From NCBI RefSeq assembly GCF_036173125.1, contig NZ_CP108054.1, forward strand, positions 5,084,001-5,148,000: a DNA stretch of 64,000 nt. Direction: 5' to 3'. The DNA comes from Streptomyces sp. NBC_00286 (lineage in GTDB: Bacteria; Actinomycetota; Actinomycetes; Streptomycetales; Streptomycetaceae). How positions within the stretch are numbered: position 1 is the first letter of the stretch; each line of letters starts with the position of its first letter. Positions 26,063 through 39,180 of the stretch are shown here, in pieces. The notes beneath the pieces were generated by a model. The model was not told where the DNA came from. It saw only the letters and a program-made list of their open reading frames with translations, and ran no database searches. A program made the position numbers and the translations under genes.

Positions 26063-26590
26063 TCAGCGGGTCTCGACGACGACCGACTCGATGACCACGT
26101 CGTTGACGGGGCGGTCGGTGCGAGGGTTGGTCTGCATCGAGGCGATGGCGTCGACGACCTTCTGGCTGGCCGCGTCGGTGACCTCGCCGAAGATGGTGTG
26201 CTTCCGGGTCAGCCAGGCCGTCGGGGAGACGGTGATGAAGAACTGTGAGCCGTTGGTGCCCGGGCCGGCGTTCGCCATGGCCAGCAGGTACGGCCTGTCG
26301 AAGGCGAGGTCGGGGTGGAACTCGTCCTCGAACTGGTAGCCGGGGCCGCCTGTGCCGTTGCCCAGGGGGTCACCGCCCTGGATCATGAATCCGCTGATCA
26401 CCCGGTGGAAGACCGTGCCGTCGTAGAGCCTGTCCGTGGTCTTCTCCCCGGTCTCGGGGTTGGTCCACTCACGCTCGCCCTTGGCGAGCTCGACGAAGTT
26501 CCGGACCGTCTTGGGCGCGTGGTTCGGCAGGAGCCGGACTTCGATATCGCCTTGGTTGGTCTTCAGGGTGGCGTAGAGCTGCTCAGCCAC
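26063..26590 (-). CDS. ppiA: Cytosolic cyclophilin-type peptidyl-prolyl isomerase
   Basis: A 175-aa cyclophilin. Active-site motifs are FHRVISGFMIQGGDP, LAMANAGPGTNGSQFFIT and the conserved substrate-pocket region TAWLTRKHTIFGEV. There is no signal peptide, so it acts in the cytoplasm. It catalyses cis-trans isomerisation of Xaa-Pro bonds. The GTG at 26590 (VAEQLYATLKTNQGD) with GGAAGG upstream is preferred to a longer frame reaching 26740. The gene is conserved beside the gyrA-tRNA block in actinobacteria. Confidence 0.95.
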   Translation of the reverse strand: MAEQLYATLKTNQGDIEVRLLPNHAPKTVRNFVELAKGEREWTNPETGEKTTDRLYDGTVFHRVISGFMIQGGDPLGNGTGGPGYQFEDEFHPDLAFDRPYLLAMANAGPGTNGSQFFITVSPTAWLTRKHTIFGEVTDAASQKVVDAIASMQTNPRTDRPVNDVVIESVVVETR

Positions 26591-26921
26591 GATCTGCCTT
26601 CCGTTGTCCTTTGTGACGTCTCGATCCTCGCACGGTCGGCGCTGCCCGTCGTGCGTCGCCACCGTTCTGAGCTGCTTCGTACCTAAGGGGGGCATGGCCG
26701 GTGAATCCGTGGCATTGTCGTCGACAAGCCCTTGTTGCACCGTATTGATCAGTTATTGCCCCGCGTGCGCATGCAGTCGGTTCGCATGACCCGGATGCTC
26801 GCTCGCGAATGCCCCGGAGCGCTCCGACAGGCATGATCCCCATAAGGGTGGAAAGGTGAACTGTGTCTTTCTGGGGGATCTCCGCACTTCCCCCCGTACG
26901 CCACCGAGGAGGAGGATTCCC
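26591..26921. other. 331-bp divergent intergenic region (ppiA / DUF5324)
   Basis: It must hold promoters for ppiA (leftward) and the DUF5324 gene (rightward). No operator or coding sequence was recognised. Confidence 0.5.
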
Positions 26922-27635
26922 GTGACCCGCATCGACAGCGTGCGCGCCGCGACCGGCTCGGCGAAGGGCAGCGTGCTGCACGCCGCGGAAGCGGTGGCGC
27001 CTTACGCCGACACGGCCAAGGACCGGGCCGCGCACTACGCGCATGAAGCACGCGTACGGCTCGCGCCGAAGGTGTCGGCAGCCGCTCACCAGGCCGCCGA
27101 TCAGGCTCGTACGCAGTACGACGCCCATCTCGCACCGCGGCTGGAGCAGGCACGCACTCATGTGCCGCCGAAGGTCGACTACGCCGCCCACGAGGCTGCG
27201 CTGCGCGCCCGCGTCGCCGCCCGGCAGGCCGCCGAGTACTCCCGGCCGAGGATCGATCAGGCCAGGGCGGCGGCCGGGCCGGTCCGCGAGGAGGCCGCGG
27301 CCCGTAGCACGGCGGCTCTGGCGGCGCTGCGCGGCCAGGTCTCGCCGAAGGAGATCGAGAAGCTGGCCCGTAAGCATCAGCGGCGGGCCAGGGTCGGACG
27401 CCTCGCGAAGGGACTGGCCGTTCTGGGCGTCCTGGCGGGCGGTGCCTTCGCCGCCTGGAAGTGGTGGGACAAGCAGGCCAACCCCGACTGGCTGGTGGAG
27501 CCGCCGGCCGCCACGGAGGTGCCGGACACCGGTCAGCTGACTTCGGTCGACGGCAGCGGCCAGGACGCGCTCGACCCGGAGGTCCAGGCGAAGCAGGCCG
27601 AGGCGGAGGCGGCGGAGCGCGACGAACGCGGCTGA
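26922..27635 (+). CDS. DUF5324 family membrane-associated protein
   Basis: A 237-aa protein, rich in Ala, Arg and His, that is largely long amphipathic helix (residues 1-145) resembling apolipoprotein- or PspA-like repeats such as VAPYADTAKDRAAHYAHEAR. One membrane helix follows (about 165-183, LAKGLAVLGVLAGGAFAAW) and then an acidic C-terminus. The GTG at 26922 follows GGAGGAGG. It matches the Streptomyces family DUF5324. A perfect hairpin terminator lies 77 bp downstream. Function is unknown; membrane binding is inferred from the helix pattern. Confidence 0.8.
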   Translation: MTRIDSVRAATGSAKGSVLHAAEAVAPYADTAKDRAAHYAHEARVRLAPKVSAAAHQAADQARTQYDAHLAPRLEQARTHVPPKVDYAAHEAALRARVAARQAAEYSRPRIDQARAAAGPVREEAAARSTAALAALRGQVSPKEIEKLARKHQRRARVGRLAKGLAVLGVLAGGAFAAWKWWDKQANPDWLVEPPAATEVPDTGQLTSVDGSGQDALDPEVQAKQAEAEAAERDERG

Positions 27636-27711
27636 CGTAGCTGGTTCATGTCAGTTCGCCGCGGTTCGTGGCGGCCTTCATCGACTGGATTCAACGTCGC
27701 TTGGTTTCAAT

Positions 27712-27754
27712 ATCGCTGTGGGCCGGAGGCCTGAGGTCTCCGGCCCACAGCGAT
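27712..27754 (+). terminator. 16-bp perfect-stem terminator after DUF5324
   Basis: ATCGCTGTGGGCCGGA pairs with TCCGGCCCACAGCGAT around an 11-base loop. A degenerate parS begins at its last base. Confidence 0.8.
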
Positions 27755-27769
27755 GTTTCACGTGGAACC
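27754..27769. other. Degenerate parS (TGTTTCACGTGGAACC)
   Basis: It matches 14 of 16 bases of the parS consensus. It is intergenic, next to the DUF5324 terminator, about 16 kb from oriC. Streptomyces parS sites of this quality can bind ParB weakly. Confidence 0.45.
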
Positions 27770-27830
27770 GAGGGCCTGTGGAAACAGCCGAGGCGACCGA
27801 GGCGCATGGATCAGGCAAAGCCGGTACAGA

Positions 27831-27871
27831 AAGGCCCCTCCCACCGCGTTTCCGCAGGTCGGAGGGGCCTT
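27831..27871 (-). terminator. Terminator after tRNA-Ala
   Basis: AAGGCCCCTCC (27831-27841) pairs with GGAGGGGCCTT (27861-27871), 8 bp beyond the tRNA 3' end. Confidence 0.8.
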
Positions 27872-27878
27872 CCGGGTG

Positions 27879-27951
27879 TGGAGCCTAGGGGAGTCGAACC
27901 CCTGACATCTGCCATGCAAAGACAGCGCTCTACCAACTGAGCTAAGGCCCC
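27879..27951 (-). tRNA. tRNA-Ala (anticodon TGC)
   Basis: 73 nt with acceptor stem GGGGCCT/AGGCTCC (one G-U pair), D-arm TAGCTCAGTTGGTAGAGC, anticodon loop TTTGCAT and T-loop GTTCGACTC. CCA is not fully encoded. In mycobacteria this tRNA directly follows tRNA-Ile; here about 5.2 kb separates them. Confidence 0.97.
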
Positions 27952-28083
27952 GGATGGGAAGCGTCCGCCGTGAGAATCTTCTCCCGGAAGAGCGTCGCAG
28001 CCCAGAGTACCGGGTTACCCCCAGGATCCTGCAAAAGGATTGGGGTCCCGGCGAACGACCACTCTCCATAAGATGCTCGACGT

Positions 28084-28101
28084 GGTTCGCTTCAGCGAAC
28101 C
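28084..28101. promoter_or_regulatory. Inverted repeat GGTTCGC-TTCA-GCGAACC upstream of the HTH gene
   Basis: Seven-base perfect arms with a 4-bp spacer lie 28 bp upstream of the HTH-protein start. This is a plausible autoregulatory operator or a 5' leader hairpin. Confidence 0.45.
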
Positions 28102-28128
28102 GCGGTACGTAGCGATGGGGAGACGCGA

Positions 28129-28677
28129 ATGGACGCCGCACAGCAGGAAGCAACCGCAAGAGCGCGGGAGCTTCAGCGGAATTGGTACGGAGAGCCGCTG
28201 GGGGCGCTCTTCCGTAGGCTCATAGACGACCTGGGGCTCAACCAGGCTCGTCTGGCGGGGGTATTGGGACTGTCCGCACCGATGTTGTCGCAGCTGATGA
28301 GTGGTCAGCGCGCCAAAATCGGTAACCCGGCGGTGGTGCAGCGAGTGCAGTTGCTGCAGGACCTCGCCGGTCAGGTCGCCGACGGCAGCGTGAGCGCCGC
28401 CGAGGCCACCGAGCGCATGGACGAGATAAAGAAGTCGCAGGGGGGCTCGGTGCTCAGCAACAGCACGCAGTCGACGAGCAGTTCGGGTGCTCCCACGGTC
28501 AAGCGGGTGGTACGCGAGATACAGTCGCTGCTCCGCTCCGTGGCGGCCGCGGGGGACATCATCGAGGCGGCGGACACCCTCGCCCCGAGCCACCCGGAAC
28601 TGGCAGAGTTCCTCCGGGTCTACGGAGCGGGCCGCACCTCTGACGCGGTCGCGCACTACCAGTCCCACCAGAGCTGA
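28129..28677 (+). CDS. HTH (XRE-like) DNA-binding protein
   Basis: A 182-aa protein. Residues 30-75 form a helix-turn-helix (LGLNQARLAGVLGLSAPMLS). A linker rich in Ser, Thr and Gln follows, and a helical C-terminus (about 120-180) that could dimerise or bind a partner. The ATG at 28129 has GGGGAG upstream. The gene precedes a receptor-like kinase gene in the same direction with a 131-bp gap, so the kinase may act on it; that is inference from position. No target genes are known. Confidence 0.85.
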   Translation: MDAAQQEATARARELQRNWYGEPLGALFRRLIDDLGLNQARLAGVLGLSAPMLSQLMSGQRAKIGNPAVVQRVQLLQDLAGQVADGSVSAAEATERMDEIKKSQGGSVLSNSTQSTSSSGAPTVKRVVREIQSLLRSVAAAGDIIEAADTLAPSHPELAEFLRVYGAGRTSDAVAHYQSHQS

Positions 28678-28808
28678 GCCCACCGCCCGGCCGCTGAACC
28701 TCCCGTACTCCGCAGGTCTGTTGAGCCTGCTGGTTGCGGGGAGCGAGGCAGCCGGGCCTCTCGATGAGGCCGCCGTACCGACTGCCGAAGGGGGAGCGAC
28801 GCACGACC

Positions 28809-30473
28809 ATGGGTGAGGTCTTCGCCGGCCGGTACGAACTGGCCGATCCGATCGGGCGCGGGGGAGTCGGTGCGGTCTGGCGCGCCTGGGACCACCGGCG
28901 GCGCCGGTATGTGGCCGCCAAGGTCCTGCAACAGAGCGACGCGCACGCGCTGTTGCGCTTTGTGCGGGAGCAGGCGCTGCGGATCGATCACCCGCATGTG
29001 CTCGCTCCGGCCAGCTGGGCGGCCGACGACGACAAGGTTTTGTTCACCATGGACCTGGTGGGCGGAGGCTCGCTGGTCCATCTGATCGGGGACTACGGTC
29101 CCTTGCCGCCGGTGTTCGTCTGCACCCTGCTCGACCAGCTGCTGTCGGGGCTCGCCGCGGTGCACGCGGAGGGGGTCGTGCACCGCGACATCAAGCCTGC
29201 CAACATCCTGCTGGAGGCGACCGGAACGGCCCGTCCGCGGCTGCGGCTGTCCGACTTCGGCATCGCGATGCGTCTGGGCGAGCCGCGGCTGACGGAGACC
29301 AACTACGTTGTGGGTACGCCCGGTTACCTCGCACCCGAGCAACTGCTCGGCGAGGAGCCGGACTTCCCCGCCGACCTGTTTGCCGTGGGTCTGGTCGCCC
29401 TCTATCTGCTGGAAGGCGCCAAGCCCGACGCCAGGGCACTCATCGAGCACTTCGCGGCTCATGGCACTCCGGGTGCTCCCAAGGGCGTTCCCGAGCCGCT
29501 GTGGCAGGTCGTGGCCGCCTTGGTGCAGCCGGACCCACAAGCGCGGTTCCGCACCGCCACGGGGGCGCGCAAGGCCCTTGGCGCGGCCAGGGAGCTCCTG
29601 CCGGACCCGGGCCCCGACGACGAAGTGATCGAAATCTTCGACCAACTCGGCCCACTCCCGGCGGGGTTCGGCCCGGAGGGTCCGCTCCCAGCGGGGTTCG
29701 AACCGGACAGACCGCCGCCAGGGTCCGGCCCGGACGACAGGCTGCAGACGGGCTCCGGCCCAAACGCACCACTCCCTCCCGCTCCTGGCCGGGGGCACAA
29801 CAGCGCTCCCCAGCACCCCAACCCGGGCCACGACAGCTCGGCTGACCACCCCAGCGCGGGCACTGCGCCGCCGCATCCGCAGACGGGTGCCGTCTCGTCC
29901 CCGGCCGACGCGGGCGCCGCACCCTCTGACGGCACCTCCACGGCCGTACCCCCTGTCGGCTCCCCCACGTCCGACGCCGTACCGCCTCCGCCCGCCCCCG
30001 ATGCCGTAACCCCACAGCCCTCCCCGGCGTCCACGATGTCGGACACCGGCAGCTTCCACCTCCCGCCTCCGCCTCAACCCCGGACGGCCACCTCCTACAC
30101 GCAGCGGCACCAGCAGGCACACCCACAGCGCGCCCCACAGCCCCAGCAGCCCGCTCAGCCCCAGCCCGAGCAAGCCCCCACTCCCCCCAACTCGTTCGCG
30201 CTCCCGGCTCCCGCCCACGCTCCGTCGTACGGACCCGCCCATGTGCCCTCCCCCCAGGTCGCGGCCCCCGCGTCGCAGCCGTACGCATTTGCCTCTACTG
30301 CTTCATACACCGCTCGCGACGTCCAGGTTCCCCCTCAGCCACAGCCAATTGCGCGGCGCCGCGGCAGGCGCGCGCTCCGGCGCCCCGGGCCGCCCGCGCA
30401 GGTGGCGATTCCGGTGCTGCTGCTGGCGTTGGTCTGCTTCGCGGTCGGGTTCTGGGCCCTGACTCAGATCTGA
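28809..30473 (+). CDS. Ser/Thr protein kinase with Pro-rich linker and C-terminal membrane anchor, no PASTA domains
   Basis: A 554-aa kinase. The catalytic domain (about 1-260) has GRGGVGAVW, the VAAK lysine, HRDIKPANI and DFGIAMR, so it should be active. A long Pro/Gly/Ser-rich region (about 275-520) with repeats such as GPLPAGF leads to one C-terminal helix (VAIPVLLLALVCFAVGFWAL) that ends the protein three residues later. There is therefore essentially no outside sensor domain, unlike PknB. The ATG at 28809 has GGGGGAG upstream; a frame from 28734 is less likely. It lies convergent with the next gene. Confidence 0.9.
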   Translation: MGEVFAGRYELADPIGRGGVGAVWRAWDHRRRRYVAAKVLQQSDAHALLRFVREQALRIDHPHVLAPASWAADDDKVLFTMDLVGGGSLVHLIGDYGPLPPVFVCTLLDQLLSGLAAVHAEGVVHRDIKPANILLEATGTARPRLRLSDFGIAMRLGEPRLTETNYVVGTPGYLAPEQLLGEEPDFPADLFAVGLVALYLLEGAKPDARALIEHFAAHGTPGAPKGVPEPLWQVVAALVQPDPQARFRTATGARKALGAARELLPDPGPDDEVIEIFDQLGPLPAGFGPEGPLPAGFEPDRPPPGSGPDDRLQTGSGPNAPLPPAPGRGHNSAPQHPNPGHDSSADHPSAGTAPPHPQTGAVSSPADAGAAPSDGTSTAVPPVGSPTSDAVPPPPAPDAVTPQPSPASTMSDTGSFHLPPPPQPRTATSYTQRHQQAHPQRAPQPQQPAQPQPEQAPTPPNSFALPAPAHAPSYGPAHVPSPQVAAPASQPYAFASTASYTARDVQVPPQPQPIARRRGRRALRRPGPPAQVAIPVLLLALVCFAVGFWALTQI

Positions 30474-30555
30474 GCCAAGAGCCCGACAACTGAAAGCACG
30501 AGAGCCCCCGTGGCGCCCGAACCCCAGCCTGTGAGCCCTGGCCTGGGTCAGCCGC

Positions 30556-31947
30556 CTACGGTGCCCGCGGCGGCTCGTATCCCCGCGCGACCGCACCGCT
30601 AGCCATCGCCGACGAACCCCCCGCCCGCCTCCGGGCGACCACGGTCCACACCCCGAGCCCCAGCACGAGCACGCTCCCCGCACCGATCCCGCCAGCGGCC
30701 ACGAGCTTCATCGTGGCGTCGCTGTCACCACCCTCGCGCCCGCTCGCTGCCGTGGCACCGCTTGCCGCCGCGTCCGTATCCTCCTCGGTGACCTCGAACA
30801 CACCGCGCGGCTCGGCCGCTCCCGCGTACGCCGGCTCGGCGCCCGGCGCACCGCTCACCCGCACGCTCAGTAGCAGCTCGATCGCCCCGTCGCCGAACTT
30901 GTCGGCCGTCTCGGCGGCGAGATGCGCGGCAAGGTAGTACCAGCCGGCGAACCGCATCCCACCGACCTGGTCGTCGACGGTGTACCGGTTCTCGTACGCG
31001 ACCGCGGGCAACGGCTCCAGGACAGCCGCCCTCGGCGTGCCGTCGTATTCGGTGCGAGCGTTGCCCACGAAGGCGCGTACGGGGTTGTGGAGCGACATGA
31101 CGAGGGCGGTGCCAAGGAAGCCATCGCCGTCGGCCGCGCCCAGTTCGGCGGTGGCGTAGAGCTGTTGCCCCCAGTCGACCGGGACCCGGTAGTAGAGCGT
31201 CTGCCCAGCCCTGATGCCGCCTTTCCAGACGCCCTCCTCGAGGGCGCGCGCATCGTTGAAGCTCGTACCGCCCCTGCGGGGCTGCGCCGTGCCGCTGACG
31301 GGCTCTGGGGAGGCGGAGTTCCAGGTCTCGGGGGCCGTCGTAGGGCCGGTCTTCTCGAGGGCGGGCTCGGACACGTACTGAAGCTCCAGACTCCAGTCGT
31401 CCGGCGAGGAATCTGCTCGGCTGGTGCGTTCCACGGCCACGTAGTACGTCCCTGCCGTCTGACAGGCCAAGCCGTCGGGGCCGGCCCTGCGTGACGCCCA
31501 GGCGGTGAGGGGGCGCGGGCTCCCGGTAGGCCCGAACCGGGCTTCATCGGCGTCTCCGGAGAAGCAGGTGCGGCCGGCGGAGTCCTGGAGGGAGACCTTG
31601 ATGCCGTCCGAGGAGGCGACCGTCGTCCCCGCCCTAGGGACTGCGGTGGCCGAGACGTACGCGTTGGAGGCGCTGTCGAGCCGGAGTCGGTAGTAGGCCT
31701 TCTCGTTGTTCTGGAGGGAGCTCCGGTAGGTCCCGCCCGGGGCGAGCTGTACGGCCTCGGTCCTGTTCGACGCGCCCTCGACCTGCCGGGCGTCGTCGGC
31801 AAAGGCGTACGGAACAGGGGAACCGGCCGCCATCCCCTGCTCGCGCGCTTGTGCTCGCGCCGGCCCGGGCAGCACCGCGACCGCGCACAGCGCTGCCATG
31901 CAGGTCATGACCGTACGGCCGCACCACCACTCCGTGCGCCGCCCCAT
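30556..31947 (-). CDS. Secreted cell-surface protein with C-terminal membrane anchor
   Basis: A 463-aa protein. The signal peptide (RTVMTCMAALCAVAVLPGPA, ending ARA at about 32) is followed by two beta-rich domains with repeated GGTYRSSLQNNEKAYYRLRL- and GGIRAGQTLYYRVPVDWG-like segments. Then come a Ser/Thr/Asp-rich stretch and a C-terminal membrane helix (about 410-435) with a basic tail. It looks like a type I membrane surface protein. No enzyme motif was found. The ATG at 31947 (MGRRTEWW) gives the best signal peptide; GTG at 31983 is the alternative. Confidence 0.75.
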   Translation of the reverse strand: MGRRTEWWCGRTVMTCMAALCAVAVLPGPARAQAREQGMAAGSPVPYAFADDARQVEGASNRTEAVQLAPGGTYRSSLQNNEKAYYRLRLDSASNAYVSATAVPRAGTTVASSDGIKVSLQDSAGRTCFSGDADEARFGPTGSPRPLTAWASRRAGPDGLACQTAGTYYVAVERTSRADSSPDDWSLELQYVSEPALEKTGPTTAPETWNSASPEPVSGTAQPRRGGTSFNDARALEEGVWKGGIRAGQTLYYRVPVDWGQQLYATAELGAADGDGFLGTALVMSLHNPVRAFVGNARTEYDGTPRAAVLEPLPAVAYENRYTVDDQVGGMRFAGWYYLAAHLAAETADKFGDGAIELLLSVRVSGAPGAEPAYAGAAEPRGVFEVTEEDTDAAASGATAASGREGGDSDATMKLVAAGGIGAGSVLVLGLGVWTVVARRRAGGSSAMASGAVARGYEPPRAP

Positions 31948-32163
31948 CACGCGCCACCCCTCGTCGTAGCCCCGGATCGTCACTCTTCGGGCTGTCGCGA
32001 ACCGGCATCATCCCGCCCCGAACACCGCGAAGCCCCGACCATCCTGCCCCGCCCGCCGCCGCGCCATCCCTGCTTCAGCGACACAAGCGCTTCCTGTGCA
32101 TGGCGCCACAAAGACGGGGCGCGAAGACATGGCCACAGACTTGGAAACGGCCCTGGAGCCAAC

Positions 32164-32194
32164 AAAAAACCCCGACCGCGAGGGCGGTCGGGGT
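32164..32194 (-). terminator. Strong Rho-independent terminator after DLW-39
   Basis: CCCCGACCGC pairs with GCGGTCGGGG around a 4-base loop, followed on the transcript by a run of six U residues. Confidence 0.92.
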
Positions 32195-32218
32195 CTGTAC
32201 TGAGACTGTCGTCGCTAC

Positions 32219-32347
32219 TCACGAACCCGTGGGCACGGAGTCAGTCGCCTCCGTCCACAGATCCTGCTCGGCGCGATCCGCCTGGATCTGGCGGTACACG
32301 AGGAGCCCGCCGATGGCGGCCAGTGCGACCAGGAGAAGCTTCTTCAC
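32219..32347 (-). CDS. DLW-39 family small membrane protein
   Basis: A 42-aa protein with one N-terminal hydrophobic segment (LLLVALAAIGGLLVY) and the C-terminal motif DLWTEATDSVP that names the DLW-39 family of actinobacteria. The GTG at 32347 follows GAGG. It has its own strong terminator, and a promoter with a TATAGT -10 at about 32394-32399 (reverse) just downstream of a 22-bp operator-like palindrome. Function is unknown; the family sits near gyrA in related genomes. Confidence 0.85.
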   Translation of the reverse strand: MKKLLLVALAAIGGLLVYRQIQADRAEQDLWTEATDSVPTGS

Positions 32348-32673
32348 CGCGCGACCTCGTCTTTCCTTGACGTAGGGGACCTCTGGCGCCCGACTATACA
32401 CACCGACCGATACCGATCGGTGACCTGCGTCGGCCCTCAACTCCCGCCCGGCACACAGCCGTAGAAGCGGATGCCACGGCTCCGACCGCAGAGTGACAAC
32501 TCACTGGATTCTGCAGTTTTCGGCACCTTCTTCCACTTTACGGATCTCTTGGGTCCATCCGGGTGGTGTTCATCTGAAGAGCGACGCCCCGCGAGCGTCG
32601 GTCCACCACTTCGCGGCCCTCATACACATCATGAGGAAAGTACGCAAATCGCCCAACCCGAAAGTGAGGGACC
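32348..32673. other. 326-bp divergent intergenic region (DLW-39 / small secreted protein)
   Basis: This holds the DLW-39 promoter and its palindrome, then a stretch of lower GC (about 32500-32560) that probably contains the promoter of the rightward gene. No coding sequence was seen. Confidence 0.55.
32401..32422. promoter_or_regulatory. 22-bp imperfect palindrome in the DLW-39 promoter
   Basis: The arms CACCGA and TCGGTG flank an alternating CCGAT/ACCGA centre, and 18 of 22 positions are symmetric. It abuts the TATAGT -10 candidate of DLW-39, so a bound protein would block that promoter. The pattern resembles TetR-family operators. Confidence 0.5.
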
Positions 32674-33003
32674 ATGGTCAGGAACAAGGTCATGAAGCTG
32701 TGGACCGCCGTCATCACCGCCTTCATCGCACTGTGCACGACACTCGGACTGGTCACGACAGCCGCCGCGGCCACCCCGGTACCCCAGACCGAGCCCGCCC
32801 GCAAGGCGAGCCCCACGGTCACGGCCCCCGCGATGTCCCCCTGGGCCCTGTCCTTCAGCCACACCCTGCCTCCCACGATGAAGCAACGCATCCACGCCGA
32901 GGCCCACGGCTCCTCACCCAGCTGCCGCCACCGCCCACCGACGGACGACACAGCCTCCCAGGACGGGGAGGAGGCCGACTCCGCCACTCCGTGCACGACC
33001 TGA
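32674..33003 (+). CDS. Small secreted protein, DUF6344-like
   Basis: A 109-aa protein with a clear signal peptide: basic NKVMK, hydrophobic LWTAVITAFIALCTTLGLVT, then AAAA cleavage region at about 33. The mature part is Pro/Ser/Thr/His-rich with two Cys and no recognised fold. It resembles the Streptomyces DUF6344 family. The ATG at 32674 follows GAGGGACC. It is monocistronic, and a bidirectional hairpin lies 78 bp downstream. Function is unknown. Confidence 0.7.
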   Translation: MVRNKVMKLWTAVITAFIALCTTLGLVTTAAAATPVPQTEPARKASPTVTAPAMSPWALSFSHTLPPTMKQRIHAEAHGSSPSCRHRPPTDDTASQDGEEADSATPCTT

Positions 33004-33080
33004 CATAGACGACGCAGCCGCCGACTACCCCTCGATGACGATCACAGCCGGGCGAACTTGCGTGCGCCGCCGGACACGGA

Positions 33081-33110
33081 AAACCCCCAACCGCAACTGG
33101 TTGGGGGTCT
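33081..33110. terminator. Bidirectional hairpin between the small secreted protein and tRNA-Ile
   Basis: ACCCCCAACC pairs with GGTTGGGGGT. It has A-runs on the left and U-like tails on the leftward transcript, so it mainly serves tRNA-Ile. Confidence 0.8.
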
Positions 33111-33118
33111 TCGTAGTG

Positions 33119-33192
33119 TGGGGCTAACAGGATTTGAACCTGTGGCCTCATCCTTATCAGGGATGCGCTCTAACCAACTGAGCTATAGCCCC
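33119..33192 (-). tRNA. tRNA-Ile (anticodon GAT)
   Basis: 74 nt with acceptor stem GGGGCTA/TAGCCCC, D-arm TAGCTCAGTTGGTTAGAGC, anticodon loop CTGATAA and T-loop GTTCAAATC. CCA is not encoded. It follows gyrA and DUF3566 as in other actinobacteria. Confidence 0.97.
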
Positions 33193-33232
33193 GCCGCGCT
33201 CTGCGGTGTACGTCCCGCGCGCTGACCTCTGA

Positions 33233-33261
33233 AGATTAGCGCACCTCCGGGTCAGTCCCAA
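33233..33261 (-). promoter_or_regulatory. tRNA-Ile promoter
   Basis: Reading leftward, TTGGGA (33261-33256) and TAATCT (33238-33233) are separated by exactly 17 bp, and the -10 lies about 40 bp from the tRNA 5' end. This is a good vegetative-type promoter. Confidence 0.7.
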
Positions 33262-33278
33262 AATCGATATCCGAGGTG

Positions 33279-33346
33279 GCCTCTTGCCTGCCCGGACGGC
33301 GTTCGAGCGCATCCCTGACAAGGATGCGCTCACATCGTCAAGAGGC
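33279..33346 (-). terminator. Nested hairpin after the gyrBA-DUF3566 genes
   Basis: The outer stem GCCTCTTG/CAAGAGGC (33279-33286 with 33339-33346) encloses a perfect 10-bp inner stem GAGCGCATCC/GGATGCGCTC (33305-33314 with 33322-33331). It begins 12 bp beyond the DUF3566 stop. The inner hairpin copies the tRNA-Ile anticodon arm. Confidence 0.6.
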
Positions 33347-33357
33347 GTTGAAGACGG

Positions 33358-34071
33358 TTACTCGTCTTCCGCGAGCGTCAGTTCGATGCCGCCGACGAAT
33401 CCAGCCGAGAGGTTGTAGATGAACGCGCCGAGGGTGGCGAGCGCGGTGGCGAGGACGACGTCGATGACCGCGATGATCGACGTGAAGATGAGCACGCGCG
33501 GCAGCGACAGGAAGGACTGCAGATCGAAGCCGTTGGACTCGTTCGAGCCCGTGGCCTCGGAGATCGTGCCGCCCACCGTGGAGAAGACGCCCATGGCGTC
33601 CATGACCATCCACAGCACCGCGGCCGCGACGATCGTGCAGATGCCGAGCGCGATGGAGAGCAGGAAGCTGACCTTCATCACCGACCAAGGGTCGGCCTTG
33701 GCCACCCGAAGGCGCGCCTTGCGGGTGCGAGGTGTCGTACTCGCTCCGGTGCGCGGCCGGCGGACGGCGCCGGCCGCGGGCGGTGGCGGCGGCTGTGTCG
33801 GGTACGCCTGCGGCGGGTGGTACGGCTGTGCGGGCTGCTGGGGCTGCCGCTCGCCGGGCAACGGCGAACCGGAGGCCGGAGGCGCCGGCGCGCTGCCCGG
33901 CGCCGCGCCCGCCGCGTACTGCGGCGTCTGCGCGCCTCGGGTGTCCGTCACAGTTCCCCCCTGGGGTCCCTGAGAGTCATTGGGCGCTTGGGAGTCCTTC
34001 GCGTCCTTGGCGGGGCCACGGCCGCCGTCCGTCTCCGTACCGGTCGATCCGGCGCCCGTGGCTCCGCTCAC
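33358..34071 (-). CDS. DUF3566 transmembrane protein
   Basis: A 237-aa protein. A long Pro/Gln/Gly-rich disordered N-terminus (about 1-120) is followed by the DUF3566 domain with two membrane helices (VSFLLSIALGICTIVAAAVL and ILIFTSI-like region near 190-215) and the family ending FVGGIELTLAED. The GTG at 34071 is 18 bp after gyrA. The family invariably follows gyrA in actinobacteria. Its role is not established; an envelope or division role is likely from the neighbourhood. Confidence 0.9.
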   Translation of the reverse strand: MSGATGAGSTGTETDGGRGPAKDAKDSQAPNDSQGPQGGTVTDTRGAQTPQYAAGAAPGSAPAPPASGSPLPGERQPQQPAQPYHPPQAYPTQPPPPPAAGAVRRPRTGASTTPRTRKARLRVAKADPWSVMKVSFLLSIALGICTIVAAAVLWMVMDAMGVFSTVGGTISEATGSNESNGFDLQSFLSLPRVLIFTSIIAVIDVVLATALATLGAFIYNLSAGFVGGIELTLAEDE

Positions 34072-34089
34072 GATGACTCACTCCTCGCG

Positions 34090-36681
<2,592 letters not shown>

Positions 36682-36723
36682 TGCTGGTGAAGATCCTTTC
36701 TGGTGCGGTCAGCTGAGACCGAC

Positions 36724-39180
<2,457 letters not shown>

